A DNA stretch of 45,985 nt from the NCBI GenBank assembly GCA_023379355.1, contig JAMCUD010000055.1:1-45985 (forward strand). Direction: 5' to 3'. The DNA is from Thermoplasmatota archaeon. Lineage in GTDB: Archaea; Thermoplasmatota; Thermoplasmata; Thermoplasmatales; Thermoplasmataceae. The translations under genes were made by a program, and so were the position numbers. Each line of letters opens with the position of its first letter. Within the stretch, counting starts at the first letter, position 1. Below the pieces are notes generated by a model that saw only the letters and a program-made list of their open reading frames with translations, made no database searches and had not been told where the DNA came from. Shown here piece by piece: positions 25,134 to 33,192 of this stretch.

Positions 25134-25664
25134 CTAATGATCCTGAGCCTCCACAAGTTTGACGAGGCTCTTACCGGATTTGAGGAAGGGCTTCAGCCCC
25201 CCTGCATTGAAAATTTCCTCCAGAAACTGAGGCAGTGGAACAAATGACATATGCCTCCCGTTAGTAATGTTCAACACTATCCTTTTTGTGAAATCTACTT
25301 GAATTTCATCCCCAGTTTCGAAAAATCCATTCTCCCAATCCAGTTCCAGAGGATAAAGTCCAATATTAACGCAATTTCTAAAGAAAATCCTGGCAAAGGT
25401 TCTAGCTATAATGACTCTGACACCGCTGCCTTTCAAGGCCATGGGTGCCTGTTCTCTGCTGGAACCGCAACCAAAATTTGTACCGGCAACAATGAAGTCT
25501 CCCTCCTTAACTTTCTTTCCGAAGCTTTCATCAGCCCCTTCCATTGCATGTTTTCCTAGTTCTGTTAGCTCAAAAGACGCAATTTTCCATTTTGAGGGCA
25601 AAATGGTATCAGTACTGATATCATCTCCGAAGCACCAGACCTTTCCCTTGAGCCTGTCCATCAT
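25134..25664 (-). CDS. Aconitase-superfamily dehydratase, small (LeuD-like) subunit
   Basis: A 176-residue swivelling-domain subunit of a LeuCD/homoaconitase/dimethylmalate-dehydratase-type enzyme. It carries DDISTDTILPSKW, the conserved GTNFGCGSSREQAP (61-74) that positions substrate, and IIARTFARIFFRNCVNIG. In LeuD-type subunits residues following the GCGSSRE loop and the YLLN-like turn set substrate choice; these cannot be judged by eye. It overlaps the large-subunit gene by four bases. The operon with tcuA/tcuB suggests hydration of cis-aconitate or a similar alkene acid rather than leucine synthesis. Confidence 0.85.
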   Translation of the reverse strand: MMDRLKGKVWCFGDDISTDTILPSKWKIASFELTELGKHAMEGADESFGKKVKEGDFIVAGTNFGCGSSREQAPMALKGSGVRVIIARTFARIFFRNCVNIGLYPLELDWENGFFETGDEIQVDFTKRIVLNITNGRHMSFVPLPQFLEEIFNAGGLKPFLKSGKSLVKLVEAQDH

Positions 25665-26986
25665 CTTCCACCTTCATTCTTATCAGAATATAACTTACCT
25701 GCTATGGCCGAGTATGCTGCTGTTTCCGGGGAAGCAAGATATATCTCTGATTTAACAGATCCAAGTCGGCCAGGGAAGTTTCTTGGTCCTGCAAATACAG
25801 CCACCTCTCCCTCCCCTATAAGACCCTTGGAAAAACCTGCGCATGCACCACAGCCAGGGGAAGTAACCATTGCGCCGCTTTCAGAGATGGTGCTCAGGAA
25901 ACCCTTAGCAAGGGCCTTATTGTAGACCTCCCGGGAATTAGGGGTCACAATAAGCCTGACACCTTGCTTAACCTTTTTACCTTTCAATACGGTGGCTACT
26001 TTCTCAAGATCCTCTAGCCTCCCGTTAGTGCAGGTTCCGATTATGACAACATCTATGTCCAGGCCAGAGGGAATTTCAGACAGAGGCTTTGCATTTCCAG
26101 GTGTGCCAGGCATGGATACCATTGGGCTGACATCTTCCAGTGTAACATCTATTTCTTTGTAGACTTCGGCCTCCTTGCCGAATGGGATAACCTGCATTGG
26201 AGATCTTCCCCTCGACCTGATATAGTCAAGTGTCAATCCATCAGGCTCAATAACAGAATTTTTTGCTCCCATCTCAACACCAAGATTTGTGAGAGTCGTT
26301 CTTGCGTCCATTGAGAGATTGCCAATTCCTGTACCTGTCCATTCTATGGAACAGTAATTTGCACCATCAGTTCCAATCCTTCCCAAAATCTCTATTGCTA
26401 TATCCTTGGCAGAAACTCCAGGATTCAACCTTCCCTGCAGGTTAATTCTTATTGTCTTTGGGACACGCATCCAGGTCATTCCGGAGAGGAATATTGAAGC
26501 AACATCACTGCTCCCCATCCCGGTGGCAAAGGCACCAACTGAACCCATTGTTGTAGTATGAGAATCAGCTCCAACTATGATCATACCCGGGACAGCAAAA
26601 TGCTCCATGATATATTGATGACAGTTGGACCCCTCCTGTATGTGGATGTTTTGCTCCTTTGCGAATTCACGCATTATCCTATGCAGGTTAGCCGACCTTT
26701 CACTGCTTGCGGGGAAATCATGGTCTATATTTAGCAGTACCTTTTCCGGATCAAAAACCCTTTTACCTTCAAGGCTTCTGAATATTTCTATAAGAAGGGG
26801 CCCCTGAACATCATGGGCAAAGGTAAAGTCCACCTTTGAAATCACGAAGTCTCCCGCATATCTAACAGCTTGTTTATCAGAGTTATTCAACTCGTCCCTA
26901 AGGGTAAGAATTTTTTCGGAAAAAGTCAGTGAATCATCTTTTAAAATTGATGGAGAAATATCAGATTTGCTGCTTAAAGACGCCAT
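25661..26986 (-). CDS. Aconitase-superfamily dehydratase, large (LeuC-like) subunit
   Basis: A 441-residue [4Fe-4S] hydro-lyase large subunit. The cluster ligands are Cys319 (GTCTNGR) and Cys379/Cys382 (PGCGACAG). DHDFPAS, GADSHTTTMGSVGAFATG and the WTGTGIG stretch match LeuC, homoaconitase and DmdA equally well. It catalyses dehydration/rehydration of a malate-type or citrate-type acid together with the small subunit. A TATA-like TTTATACTAA lies about 17-26 bases upstream, so this is the first gene of the four-gene operon. Whether it acts in leucine synthesis, on cis-aconitate, or on another acid is not decided by the sequence. Confidence 0.88.
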   Translation of the reverse strand: MASLSSKSDISPSILKDDSLTFSEKILTLRDELNNSDKQAVRYAGDFVISKVDFTFAHDVQGPLLIEIFRSLEGKRVFDPEKVLLNIDHDFPASSERSANLHRIMREFAKEQNIHIQEGSNCHQYIMEHFAVPGMIIVGADSHTTTMGSVGAFATGMGSSDVASIFLSGMTWMRVPKTIRINLQGRLNPGVSAKDIAIEILGRIGTDGANYCSIEWTGTGIGNLSMDARTTLTNLGVEMGAKNSVIEPDGLTLDYIRSRGRSPMQVIPFGKEAEVYKEIDVTLEDVSPMVSMPGTPGNAKPLSEIPSGLDIDVVIIGTCTNGRLEDLEKVATVLKGKKVKQGVRLIVTPNSREVYNKALAKGFLSTISESGAMVTSPGCGACAGFSKGLIGEGEVAVFAGPRNFPGRLGSVKSEIYLASPETAAYSAIAGKLYSDKNEGGR

Positions 26987-27182
26987 ATTTTACCACAGGA
27001 ATTAGTATAAATTACGTTTATTAATAGATTCCTATTACTGTTTTTAATAGATAACATATAATATTCCAAGGTTCATTGGTTTAACTGGCTTTGGGAAGTT
27101 CCGTCGACTGTTGTGTGTAAGGATGTTAAGGAATGGAACATTTCCTAAGTATCATGATAGATCAGAAATCGGTGTAATAAAC

Positions 27183-28298
27183 ATGAGGGTATCAGATGCT
27201 AAAATTAGGGTCTATGATTTACCGTTGAATGCAACATACAAGAATTCTCTTGCTGCGAAAGTTCGGCAGAAATCAATTGCACTCATGCTTTCAACAGAAG
27301 ACGGACAGGTTGGGATCAGTTCCATTGAACCGGATACTCCTAATTATTCAGAGGAAACATGGTATGAAATACAGGAGGTCGTGAACAGGGAGTTCCTCCC
27401 ACTCTTAATGTCCAGTGATACACTGGAAATCCCCTTATTCTGTGAAAAAATGAATGAAAGGGTATATGGGCACCTTATGTCAAAGTCTCTGGTAGAAACT
27501 GCCCTTTACGATTTGAAGGCCAAGTCACAAAACGTACCAGTAAGCAGGATCCTGGGACAGACCATTGATCGCCCAATACCATTGATTGGCTGGGTAGGAA
27601 TTGGCAGTAAAGACAAAAGGTTACAGGAAACACGTTCATGGCTTGATGCTGGTTATAAATGCATTAAATATAAAATCTCAAGGGACTTGGATGATTTTCC
27701 TGACCTGATATACGAGGCAAGAAAACAATTTGGTTACGGTTTCAGGATCAGGATTGATGCAAATCAGGGACTTACTGAGAATCTTGCGAACAACCTTATC
27801 GGGCGAATTGAAAAATTCGAAATATCACTTCTCGAACAGCCCATAGAAAGGGAGGATATCCAAGGAATGGCTTCAATCACAAAAAAATCTGGAATACCCA
27901 TAATGGCGGATGAAAGTGCGTTCTCTTTTTATGCAGTTAAGAATCTGATCCGGGCAGGAGCCTGCAATATAGTAAAAATAAAGGTAATGAGATCGGGGGG
28001 GATAACCGAAGCTGGGAAAATAGCATCCTTCGCTGAATCCAACGGCATACGATGTGTCATTGGAAATGGGTTCTCCACGTCTTTGGGAACTTCCATTGAA
28101 GCAAATTTCTACCTGGGAACACCAACCTCCTGGAAATACCCGGATATGCAGTATGCTGAATTCGTAGGTCCCTTGAAGCTTAAGGAGGACATTGTGAGAA
28201 ACCGGATTCAAATTCAAAATGGAAGCCTAATCCCAAGACACGGTCCAGGGTTCGGATACAGTAATGAGGAATTAAGGGATACAGGTGAATTCATTTAA
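27183..28298 (+). CDS. Enolase-superfamily enzyme (mandelate racemase/muconate lactonizing type)
   Basis: A 371-residue TIM-barrel enzyme. The N-terminal capping domain is followed by catalytic CIKYK (Lys162, Lys164), metal ligands Asp192 (RIDANQG), Glu218 (LLEQP) and Asp243 (MADESAF), and Lys265/Lys267 (IVKIKV). This KxK...K arrangement is that of the MLE subgroup (muconate cycloisomerase, dipeptide epimerase, o-succinylbenzoate synthase). Which reaction it performs is undecided. The ATG at 27183 fits the usual start MRVSDAKIRVYDLP; the frame is open further upstream from a TTG. It is divergent from the leuC-like operon and its stop overlaps the end of the convergent lysR gene by eight bases. 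Confidence 0.87.
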   Translation: MRVSDAKIRVYDLPLNATYKNSLAAKVRQKSIALMLSTEDGQVGISSIEPDTPNYSEETWYEIQEVVNREFLPLLMSSDTLEIPLFCEKMNERVYGHLMSKSLVETALYDLKAKSQNVPVSRILGQTIDRPIPLIGWVGIGSKDKRLQETRSWLDAGYKCIKYKISRDLDDFPDLIYEARKQFGYGFRIRIDANQGLTENLANNLIGRIEKFEISLLEQPIEREDIQGMASITKKSGIPIMADESAFSFYAVKNLIRAGACNIVKIKVMRSGGITEAGKIASFAESNGIRCVIGNGFSTSLGTSIEANFYLGTPTSWKYPDMQYAEFVGPLKLKEDIVRNRIQIQNGSLIPRHGPGFGYSNEELRDTGEFI

Positions 28299-29235
28299 GC
28301 GGTTCTCCGAGATTTTTTCTAAGATAATTAACACAGAACTCAAAAAAGTCCACTATATTCTGGGGTGCGTCCTTTCTGATCATTGCAAAAATTGGTCTTC
28401 TGGACACTTTCTCCTTTATCTTGAGCATTTTTATAAGTCCTATTTTTTCGGCTGTTGCCGCCTGCAATTTGCTTACTATGCTGATACCAAGATCTCTGTA
28501 TACTGCCATTATGACAGATGAGGCATCATCAAAAACAGCCACCGTTTGAACCTCATTAGTATTTACTCCCATGAGCTTGAAAATCTGGGTGACAGTTCTC
28601 TGTACACCGCTGTTGGGTTTTCGACCTACATAAGGATATTTTTTCACCGTCTTAATGGATACCTTGTTTTGGCGTGAGAGAGGGTGCTGAATCGGTACAA
28701 TTAAAACCAGCTCGTCGTAACCAACTCTTTCCACTTTCAGCTTCCCCGACTTGGGTCTCTCTTTGGCTACCCATCCCGCAAGTGCCAGATCTGATTCGTT
28801 ATTTTCCAGTCTTTCAACGTTTGTAGTTGCGTTTCCTATTACAGTCTGATACTGAACATCTGGGCATAATTTACGATGTTCTTCAAGCATGGATTGGAAA
28901 GAATAAAGGAATATGGCTTCGCTCACCGTTATACGAATGGTATTTTCCTTTGGGGCTGTCTTCATGGTGTTGATGACTTTTCGAAGACTGTAGAACAGCT
29001 CTCTTACGGGACCAAGTAGTCTCTGACCATCTGGGGTTATGACAACGTTACCACCATCCCGCTTAAAAAGAACCAAATTAAAGCTATTTTCCAGGCTTTT
29101 GATCTTTACACTTACAGAAGGCTGTGACATTTTGAGTTTATTCGCAGCTTTGCTGAATGAGAGTGTCTCTGCAACAGCAAGGAAAGCCTCCAGTTCCTTA
29201 ATGTTAATATTATTGTATGCATCTTCGGCTTTCAA
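28291..29235 (-). CDS. LysR family transcriptional regulator
   Basis: A 314-residue LTTR, a family uncommon in archaea. The N-terminal winged helix (12-70) has the exact family order: IKELEAFLAVAETLSFSKAA, NKLKMSQPSVSVKIKSLENS, then LFKRDGGNVVITPDGQ. The C-terminal periplasmic-binding-like effector domain extends from about 95 to 300. LTTRs usually control adjacent catabolic genes and bind a pathway acid. The gene is divergent from the reductase at 29526 across 290 bases that contain a perfect dyad with T-N11-A spacing. It is convergent with the enolase-superfamily gene. Acquisition from bacteria is likely but unproven. Confidence 0.92.
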   Translation of the reverse strand: MKAEDAYNNINIKELEAFLAVAETLSFSKAANKLKMSQPSVSVKIKSLENSFNLVLFKRDGGNVVITPDGQRLLGPVRELFYSLRKVINTMKTAPKENTIRITVSEAIFLYSFQSMLEEHRKLCPDVQYQTVIGNATTNVERLENNESDLALAGWVAKERPKSGKLKVERVGYDELVLIVPIQHPLSRQNKVSIKTVKKYPYVGRKPNSGVQRTVTQIFKLMGVNTNEVQTVAVFDDASSVIMAVYRDLGISIVSKLQAATAEKIGLIKMLKIKEKVSRRPIFAMIRKDAPQNIVDFFEFCVNYLRKNLGEPLK

Positions 29236-29402
29236 TCTATGAACAACCTTCGGCCATTGAATAATTAGATTTTTATTTAACCTTTCCCAGCTTTCAATTT
29301 TCTTTCCCGTTCTCTTTAAGTCGTGTAAGCCAGACTTTCATCTTTCCTGTCATTCTATTGATAATCTGCAATTAATCTATACAGCGAATTTGGGTTTGAA
29401 TT

Positions 29403-29417
29403 ATGTGATGGTCACAT
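29403..29417. promoter_or_regulatory. Candidate LysR-type operator dyad
   Basis: ATGTGA-TGG-TCACAT is a perfect inverted repeat with 6-base arms. It contains T at 29404 and A at 29416, the T-N11-A spacing of LysR-type operators. It lies between the divergent lysR and reductase genes. A second smaller dyad, GGGTT-TG-AACCC at 29475-29486, sits just before the reductase TATA box. Function inferred. Confidence 0.45.
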
Positions 29418-29494
29418 GATCCTCCCTTTCCAAGAAGGCATGAAGGTTTGTAAATCAATTCATAAGTTCATTCAGGGTTTGAACCCCCGTGAAA

Positions 29495-29504
29495 AATTTT
29501 AAAG
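29495..29504 (+). promoter_or_regulatory. TATA box of the MDR reductase gene
   Basis: AATTTTAAAG is centred about 26 bases upstream of the ATG at 29526. This spacing predicts a leaderless transcript. Confidence 0.5.
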
Positions 29505-29525
29505 TGGATTATCCTACGTAATTAT

Positions 29526-30548
29526 ATGAAGGCTGTTTTGCTCGAAGAGAAAGGGATTGACAACATAAAGATCAAGGATGTTCCTGAACCGTCTCCGGGG
29601 CCACACGAAATAAAGATCAGGATAATCATGGCGGGCCTCCATTTCCAGGATTATACGATGGCAAGGGAACTCAATGCCAATGGTAGTCCTATAAGCCCAA
29701 TTCCACACATTCCTGGAGAAGAATTGGTGGGTAGAGTTTCCAGGATAGGAAGCCATGTTAATGGATTTGCCATCAATGACAGGGTAATAGTCTATCACAG
29801 AATTTTCGACGGAACTTGTGATATGTGCCTCAGAGGGCACGAGAACCTCTGTTACAATCGGGGGAGGTTTGGTGTGGATCAAAATGGAGCATTCGCTGAA
29901 TATATGGTAGTACCGGAAAAAAACGTCATCAGAGTCCCTGAATCGATTCCTGATGAACTGGCGACGAGCATTCCAATTTCATTTATTACACCTTATCATG
30001 CACTTTTAAAGGCATCGCTGTCAGAGGAAGACACAGTTGCTGTTTTTGGTGCCACCGGAAATACCGGCATGTTTGCCCTTCAGATCGCAAAGAGAACCGG
30101 TGCTAAAACGATTGCCATATCCAGGAAGGAAAGTTCATGGTTGAAGGATTTCGGCGCAGACCTCATAACTACACCGGAGAATGCACTGGACTCAATTTCT
30201 GATTTTACGGGTGGGGAAATGTGCTCCATCGTAGTTGATCCCGTAGGTTCTAAAACTTGGAATACCAGTATTTCCTTGACTGCTTTTCAAGGCAGGTATG
30301 TGACCTATGGTTCTATAACTGGAGGTTCGGTTAGCTTTTCCCTGACTCCTTTCTATAAGGACGAAAAATCAATAATCGGTTCAAGAGGAGGAACGAGGGT
30401 CGACCTATATAATGCAATAAAAATCATTCAAAATTATAAAGTGAAGACCTGGGAAATATTTGATCTAGAACAAGCAGACAATGCATTGAAAAATTTTAAT
30501 TCTCCGGACCGTCAGGGCAGGATATTCATAAAAATGCCGAAGGAATAA
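29526..30548 (+). CDS. Medium-chain dehydrogenase/reductase with structural zinc only
   Basis: A 340-residue MDR enzyme, NAD(P)H-dependent. The Rossmann motif VAVFGATGNTG is intact. The structural-zinc loop is Asp95, Cys98, Cys101, Cys109 (D-GT-C-DM-C-x7-C), with Asp in place of the first Cys, a substitution seen in thermophilic archaeal alcohol dehydrogenases. The catalytic-zinc ligands are absent: the usual Cys near residue 38 lies in AGLHFQD and GHE is replaced by GEE (64-66). It therefore resembles quinone-oxidoreductase or enoyl-reductase branches more than alcohol dehydrogenase. It is divergent from lysR and probably regulated by it. Confidence 0.85.
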   Translation: MKAVLLEEKGIDNIKIKDVPEPSPGPHEIKIRIIMAGLHFQDYTMARELNANGSPISPIPHIPGEELVGRVSRIGSHVNGFAINDRVIVYHRIFDGTCDMCLRGHENLCYNRGRFGVDQNGAFAEYMVVPEKNVIRVPESIPDELATSIPISFITPYHALLKASLSEEDTVAVFGATGNTGMFALQIAKRTGAKTIAISRKESSWLKDFGADLITTPENALDSISDFTGGEMCSIVVDPVGSKTWNTSISLTAFQGRYVTYGSITGGSVSFSLTPFYKDEKSIIGSRGGTRVDLYNAIKIIQNYKVKTWEIFDLEQADNALKNFNSPDRQGRIFIKMPKE

Positions 30549-30795
30549 TTGAGGTTCATAAATGGCAAATTCGCAAAGTTCTCAGAATCGATCACTTCAA
30601 TCCCTACCATTGAAAATAGCCAAAAATATGCGTCAATAATCACTTTGGCTCCTAATTTACTTTTCATTATAGCAAGTTAAGGTTTAATGCCCTGCACAAA
30701 TGAAGATAGACAATAAAAAGTGTAAAATTAAAGAAAAGGGGCAATTTTGTTTAGAAATTAAAATTGCCCAAATTTAGAATCAGGTAGCCATATTC

Positions 30796-32169
30796 TTATT
30801 TGCCTGTTTCAAGGATATTCTCCTGTATCTGCTCAAGTGTCAGTTTATCTATTTTCCTCCCTCTTAAGCCTATGAAAACTATAACTGCACCGACCAAACC
30901 TATGATACCGTAGGTCAGGAACAGAATTTTTACACCGCTGGCTAATAAAAGAGGTGTAAGGAGAAGACCAATAACGCTGGCAACTCGGTCCCCTGTCATG
31001 GTAGCCCCGCTGGTAAATCCTCTAAACTCTGTTGGAAACAACTCAGAACCACTGTTTCTCATGACTGGAACGGCGATAAAGGCAAAGAAGGAAAGCCCCA
31101 TGAAGAGCACAAACAGTGCAATAGCATTATGATACGCAACTATCACTATAAGCCCAAATATGCCTTCTAGAGCACCACCTATGGCTGCCCATTTCATTCT
31201 TCCAACCTTATCGATCGAGAACGCAACTATCATTACTGCAATAAACTGGACCCCAAGGAAAGAGGCACTATACAGTAACGATCCAGATTTAGACACTCCC
31301 AGTGAAGAAAGTATTGTCGGGTTAAGGGTTGATAATGCTCCAGGAACCAGATTAAAGAGCATCACAGCAATTACAAGTGGGATTAGAAGCAGAGCATAGG
31401 AACCGTAATGTAATTTAATGTTTGAAACAGTATCTTCGAAAAGAGCCTTTCTTGTTGCCTCTAGGTCTTCAGCCTTAAATTTTTTTCCGGTTGCCCTTTC
31501 TATACTTCTTATGGCAACATCGTATCTCTTCTTTTCAATTGCCCACCTTGGAGATTCAGGAAGGGACGTTCTAAGTATCAGGCCGATAAATGCTGGAACC
31601 GCAACAGAACCCAGCATTATTCTCCACTCATAACTTACTGGTCCGATTGTAGTGAATAGGGTGTAACCAAGCAGATATGCCGCCACTCCTCCTAGGGTAA
31701 AACCTGCCCATAGATAAGTCATACCTCTCCCCCTCTCCTTAGATGGCATAAACTCTGCAACAATGGTCATTGCAGCCGGATAATCTGCACCCGTAGCAAA
31801 ACCCAGCAGAAATCTAACGATATTCAATTCCAAGGTGCTGGTAACAAAGGCGCTGATAATACTTAAGACAAAGGTAATTGCAAGTGTCAGTATAAACGTA
31901 ATTCGCCTTCCTATTCTATCCACAACTGCTCCCATGCTGAATACACCGAAGACAGCACCGATAAATAGCAATGAAGCAGTAAATGCGAAGTTAGTTGTTG
32001 TCCCTAAAAAATGAGGGACAATGCTGAATGTACTGGCTCCAAGCGCCTGTATTACATAGAGATCGGTAAAAGCACCGAGCGAAGCTATTATTGCGAGATT
32101 CCTGTGAAAATGCGAATACTTCGCACTATTCATGGTATCCATGGGCCCAAAACCTTCCTGTTTTATCAA
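30796..32169 (-). CDS. MFS transporter (sugar/metabolite:H+ symporter type)
   Basis: A 457-residue, twelve-helix carrier of the sugar-porter/metabolite:H+ symporter kind. The motif DRIGRR after helix 2 and the LPESPRWAIEKKRYD block after helix 6 are diagnostic. SKERGRGMTYLWAG before helix 5 is also typical. Members carry sugars, aromatic acids, citrate or related organic acids. Location at the edge of the catabolic island makes an organic acid likely; this is inference. The TTG start has a GGTGGG ribosome-binding site; an ATG nine codons in (MDTMNS) is also possible. Confidence 0.85.
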   Translation of the reverse strand: MIKQEGFGPMDTMNSAKYSHFHRNLAIIASLGAFTDLYVIQALGASTFSIVPHFLGTTTNFAFTASLLFIGAVFGVFSMGAVVDRIGRRITFILTLAITFVLSIISAFVTSTLELNIVRFLLGFATGADYPAAMTIVAEFMPSKERGRGMTYLWAGFTLGGVAAYLLGYTLFTTIGPVSYEWRIMLGSVAVPAFIGLILRTSLPESPRWAIEKKRYDVAIRSIERATGKKFKAEDLEATRKALFEDTVSNIKLHYGSYALLLIPLVIAVMLFNLVPGALSTLNPTILSSLGVSKSGSLLYSASFLGVQFIAVMIVAFSIDKVGRMKWAAIGGALEGIFGLIVIVAYHNAIALFVLFMGLSFFAFIAVPVMRNSGSELFPTEFRGFTSGATMTGDRVASVIGLLLTPLLLASGVKILFLTYGIIGLVGAVIVFIGLRGRKIDKLTLEQIQENILETGK

Positions 32170-32723
32170 ATCAATTCACCCACCTTTGTTTCTCATTTAT
32201 TCACACCTTCAGGGTATTTGTGTGAAAATTTATGAGTTCAAAGAAGTTATGCTATGAAATGTATTAATATGTTACTATTAAGAAATATAATATAGAATTT
32301 TGAATGGGTCAATTAATTTCTTTAATATGATTATTCCCACGATAGGATAATCTATTAAAGGATCCAGAACACAGTCATTCTATATAACGACGATAGAAAT
32401 TTTGCTTTATATTTGATGATTGATTTATTTTATTCCTTGACTAATTTCTGAAATTATTACCTTGGGAATCGATTTTCTTCTAATCTATAATTGGAAAGGA
32501 ATGATCGAAATTATCCTAAGAATTACTAATTTAGATCTAATTTTGTCACCTGAAATTGAATCAGGTACGATTCATGAAAGCCATTTCATTTCAAGAAATC
32601 ATAAATACAGTTATCACAATTGGACTTGTTATAGCCAAACGACCCTCGTAGAACAATTAATAAAATATCGAATAAGGTTAAATTCAGCATAAAAATTATA
32701 CCAAGAGTGCGATGAACCCTCAT
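32170..32723. other. AT-rich intergenic stretch
   Basis: About 550 bases with markedly higher A+T than the flanking genes and no credible coding region. Short open frames here have no codon pattern or motif. A 6-base stem, ACCTGA/TCAGGT, occurs near 32550. The right end contains TAAAAATTATA (32690-32700), the probable TATA box of tRNA-Pro. Confidence 0.5.
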
Positions 32724-32796
32724 GGGTCTGTGGGGTAGCCTGGTATCCTTCCAGCTTCGGGAGTTGGAAACTCCGGTCCAAATCCGGGCAGACCCA
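32724..32796 (+). tRNA. tRNA-Pro(CGG)
   Basis: A 73-nt cloverleaf. Acceptor stem GGGTCTG/CAGACCC (7 perfect pairs), D arm GGGTAGCCTGGTATCC, anticodon stem CCAGC/GTTGG with loop TTCGGGA (anticodon CGG, proline), no intron. The T arm stem is TCCGG/CCGGG with loop TCCAAAT. This loop has C where position 55 is nearly always U (pseudouridine); the other parts are normal. Discriminator A, no encoded CCA. TATA box 24-35 bases upstream. Confidence 0.9.
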
Positions 32797-33192
32797 TAAA
32801 TGTTCATTAGAAAACATGTTGCAACTGGTCTTATCTTGTAAAAACGGCTCCAGACATTAATTTCGCAGGATGATTTGCTAGCAAAGGAACTGTGGAATTA
32901 ATATTCTTCTTTAAGCCACCGGACCCAATCTGTCAAGATTTGTTATGACTGTGTTTGCTTATACTTATGAAATCCCTTATATCAAGGTATAATCATTGCT
33001 AACTCTTGGTTATGAAATTTATTTACATAGTGCCTGTCATCTACAGGCATGCTAAGAATAGATTCACAGTCAAAAATATATGTCGAAAAAAGCATTCTTA
33101 CAAGGAAAATTAATAATTGTTATTAGGAAGATAAATATGATGTTAACAAAAAATTGACAAAAAAGATATGTCATTGAATTTTATTTTTAAAC
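32797..33192. other. Intergenic region upstream of the radical SAM gene
   Basis: About 395 bases, AT-rich, with no credible gene. A-rich and T-rich tracts occur near 33090-33190; TTTTATTTTTAAA ends five bases before the radical SAM ATG and would be too close to serve as its TATA. No RNA was recognised. Confidence 0.4.

Noticed and set aside
32462..32817. Short ORFs around tRNA-Pro
   Set aside because: They overlap the tRNA gene or lie in AT-rich DNA without coding pattern.
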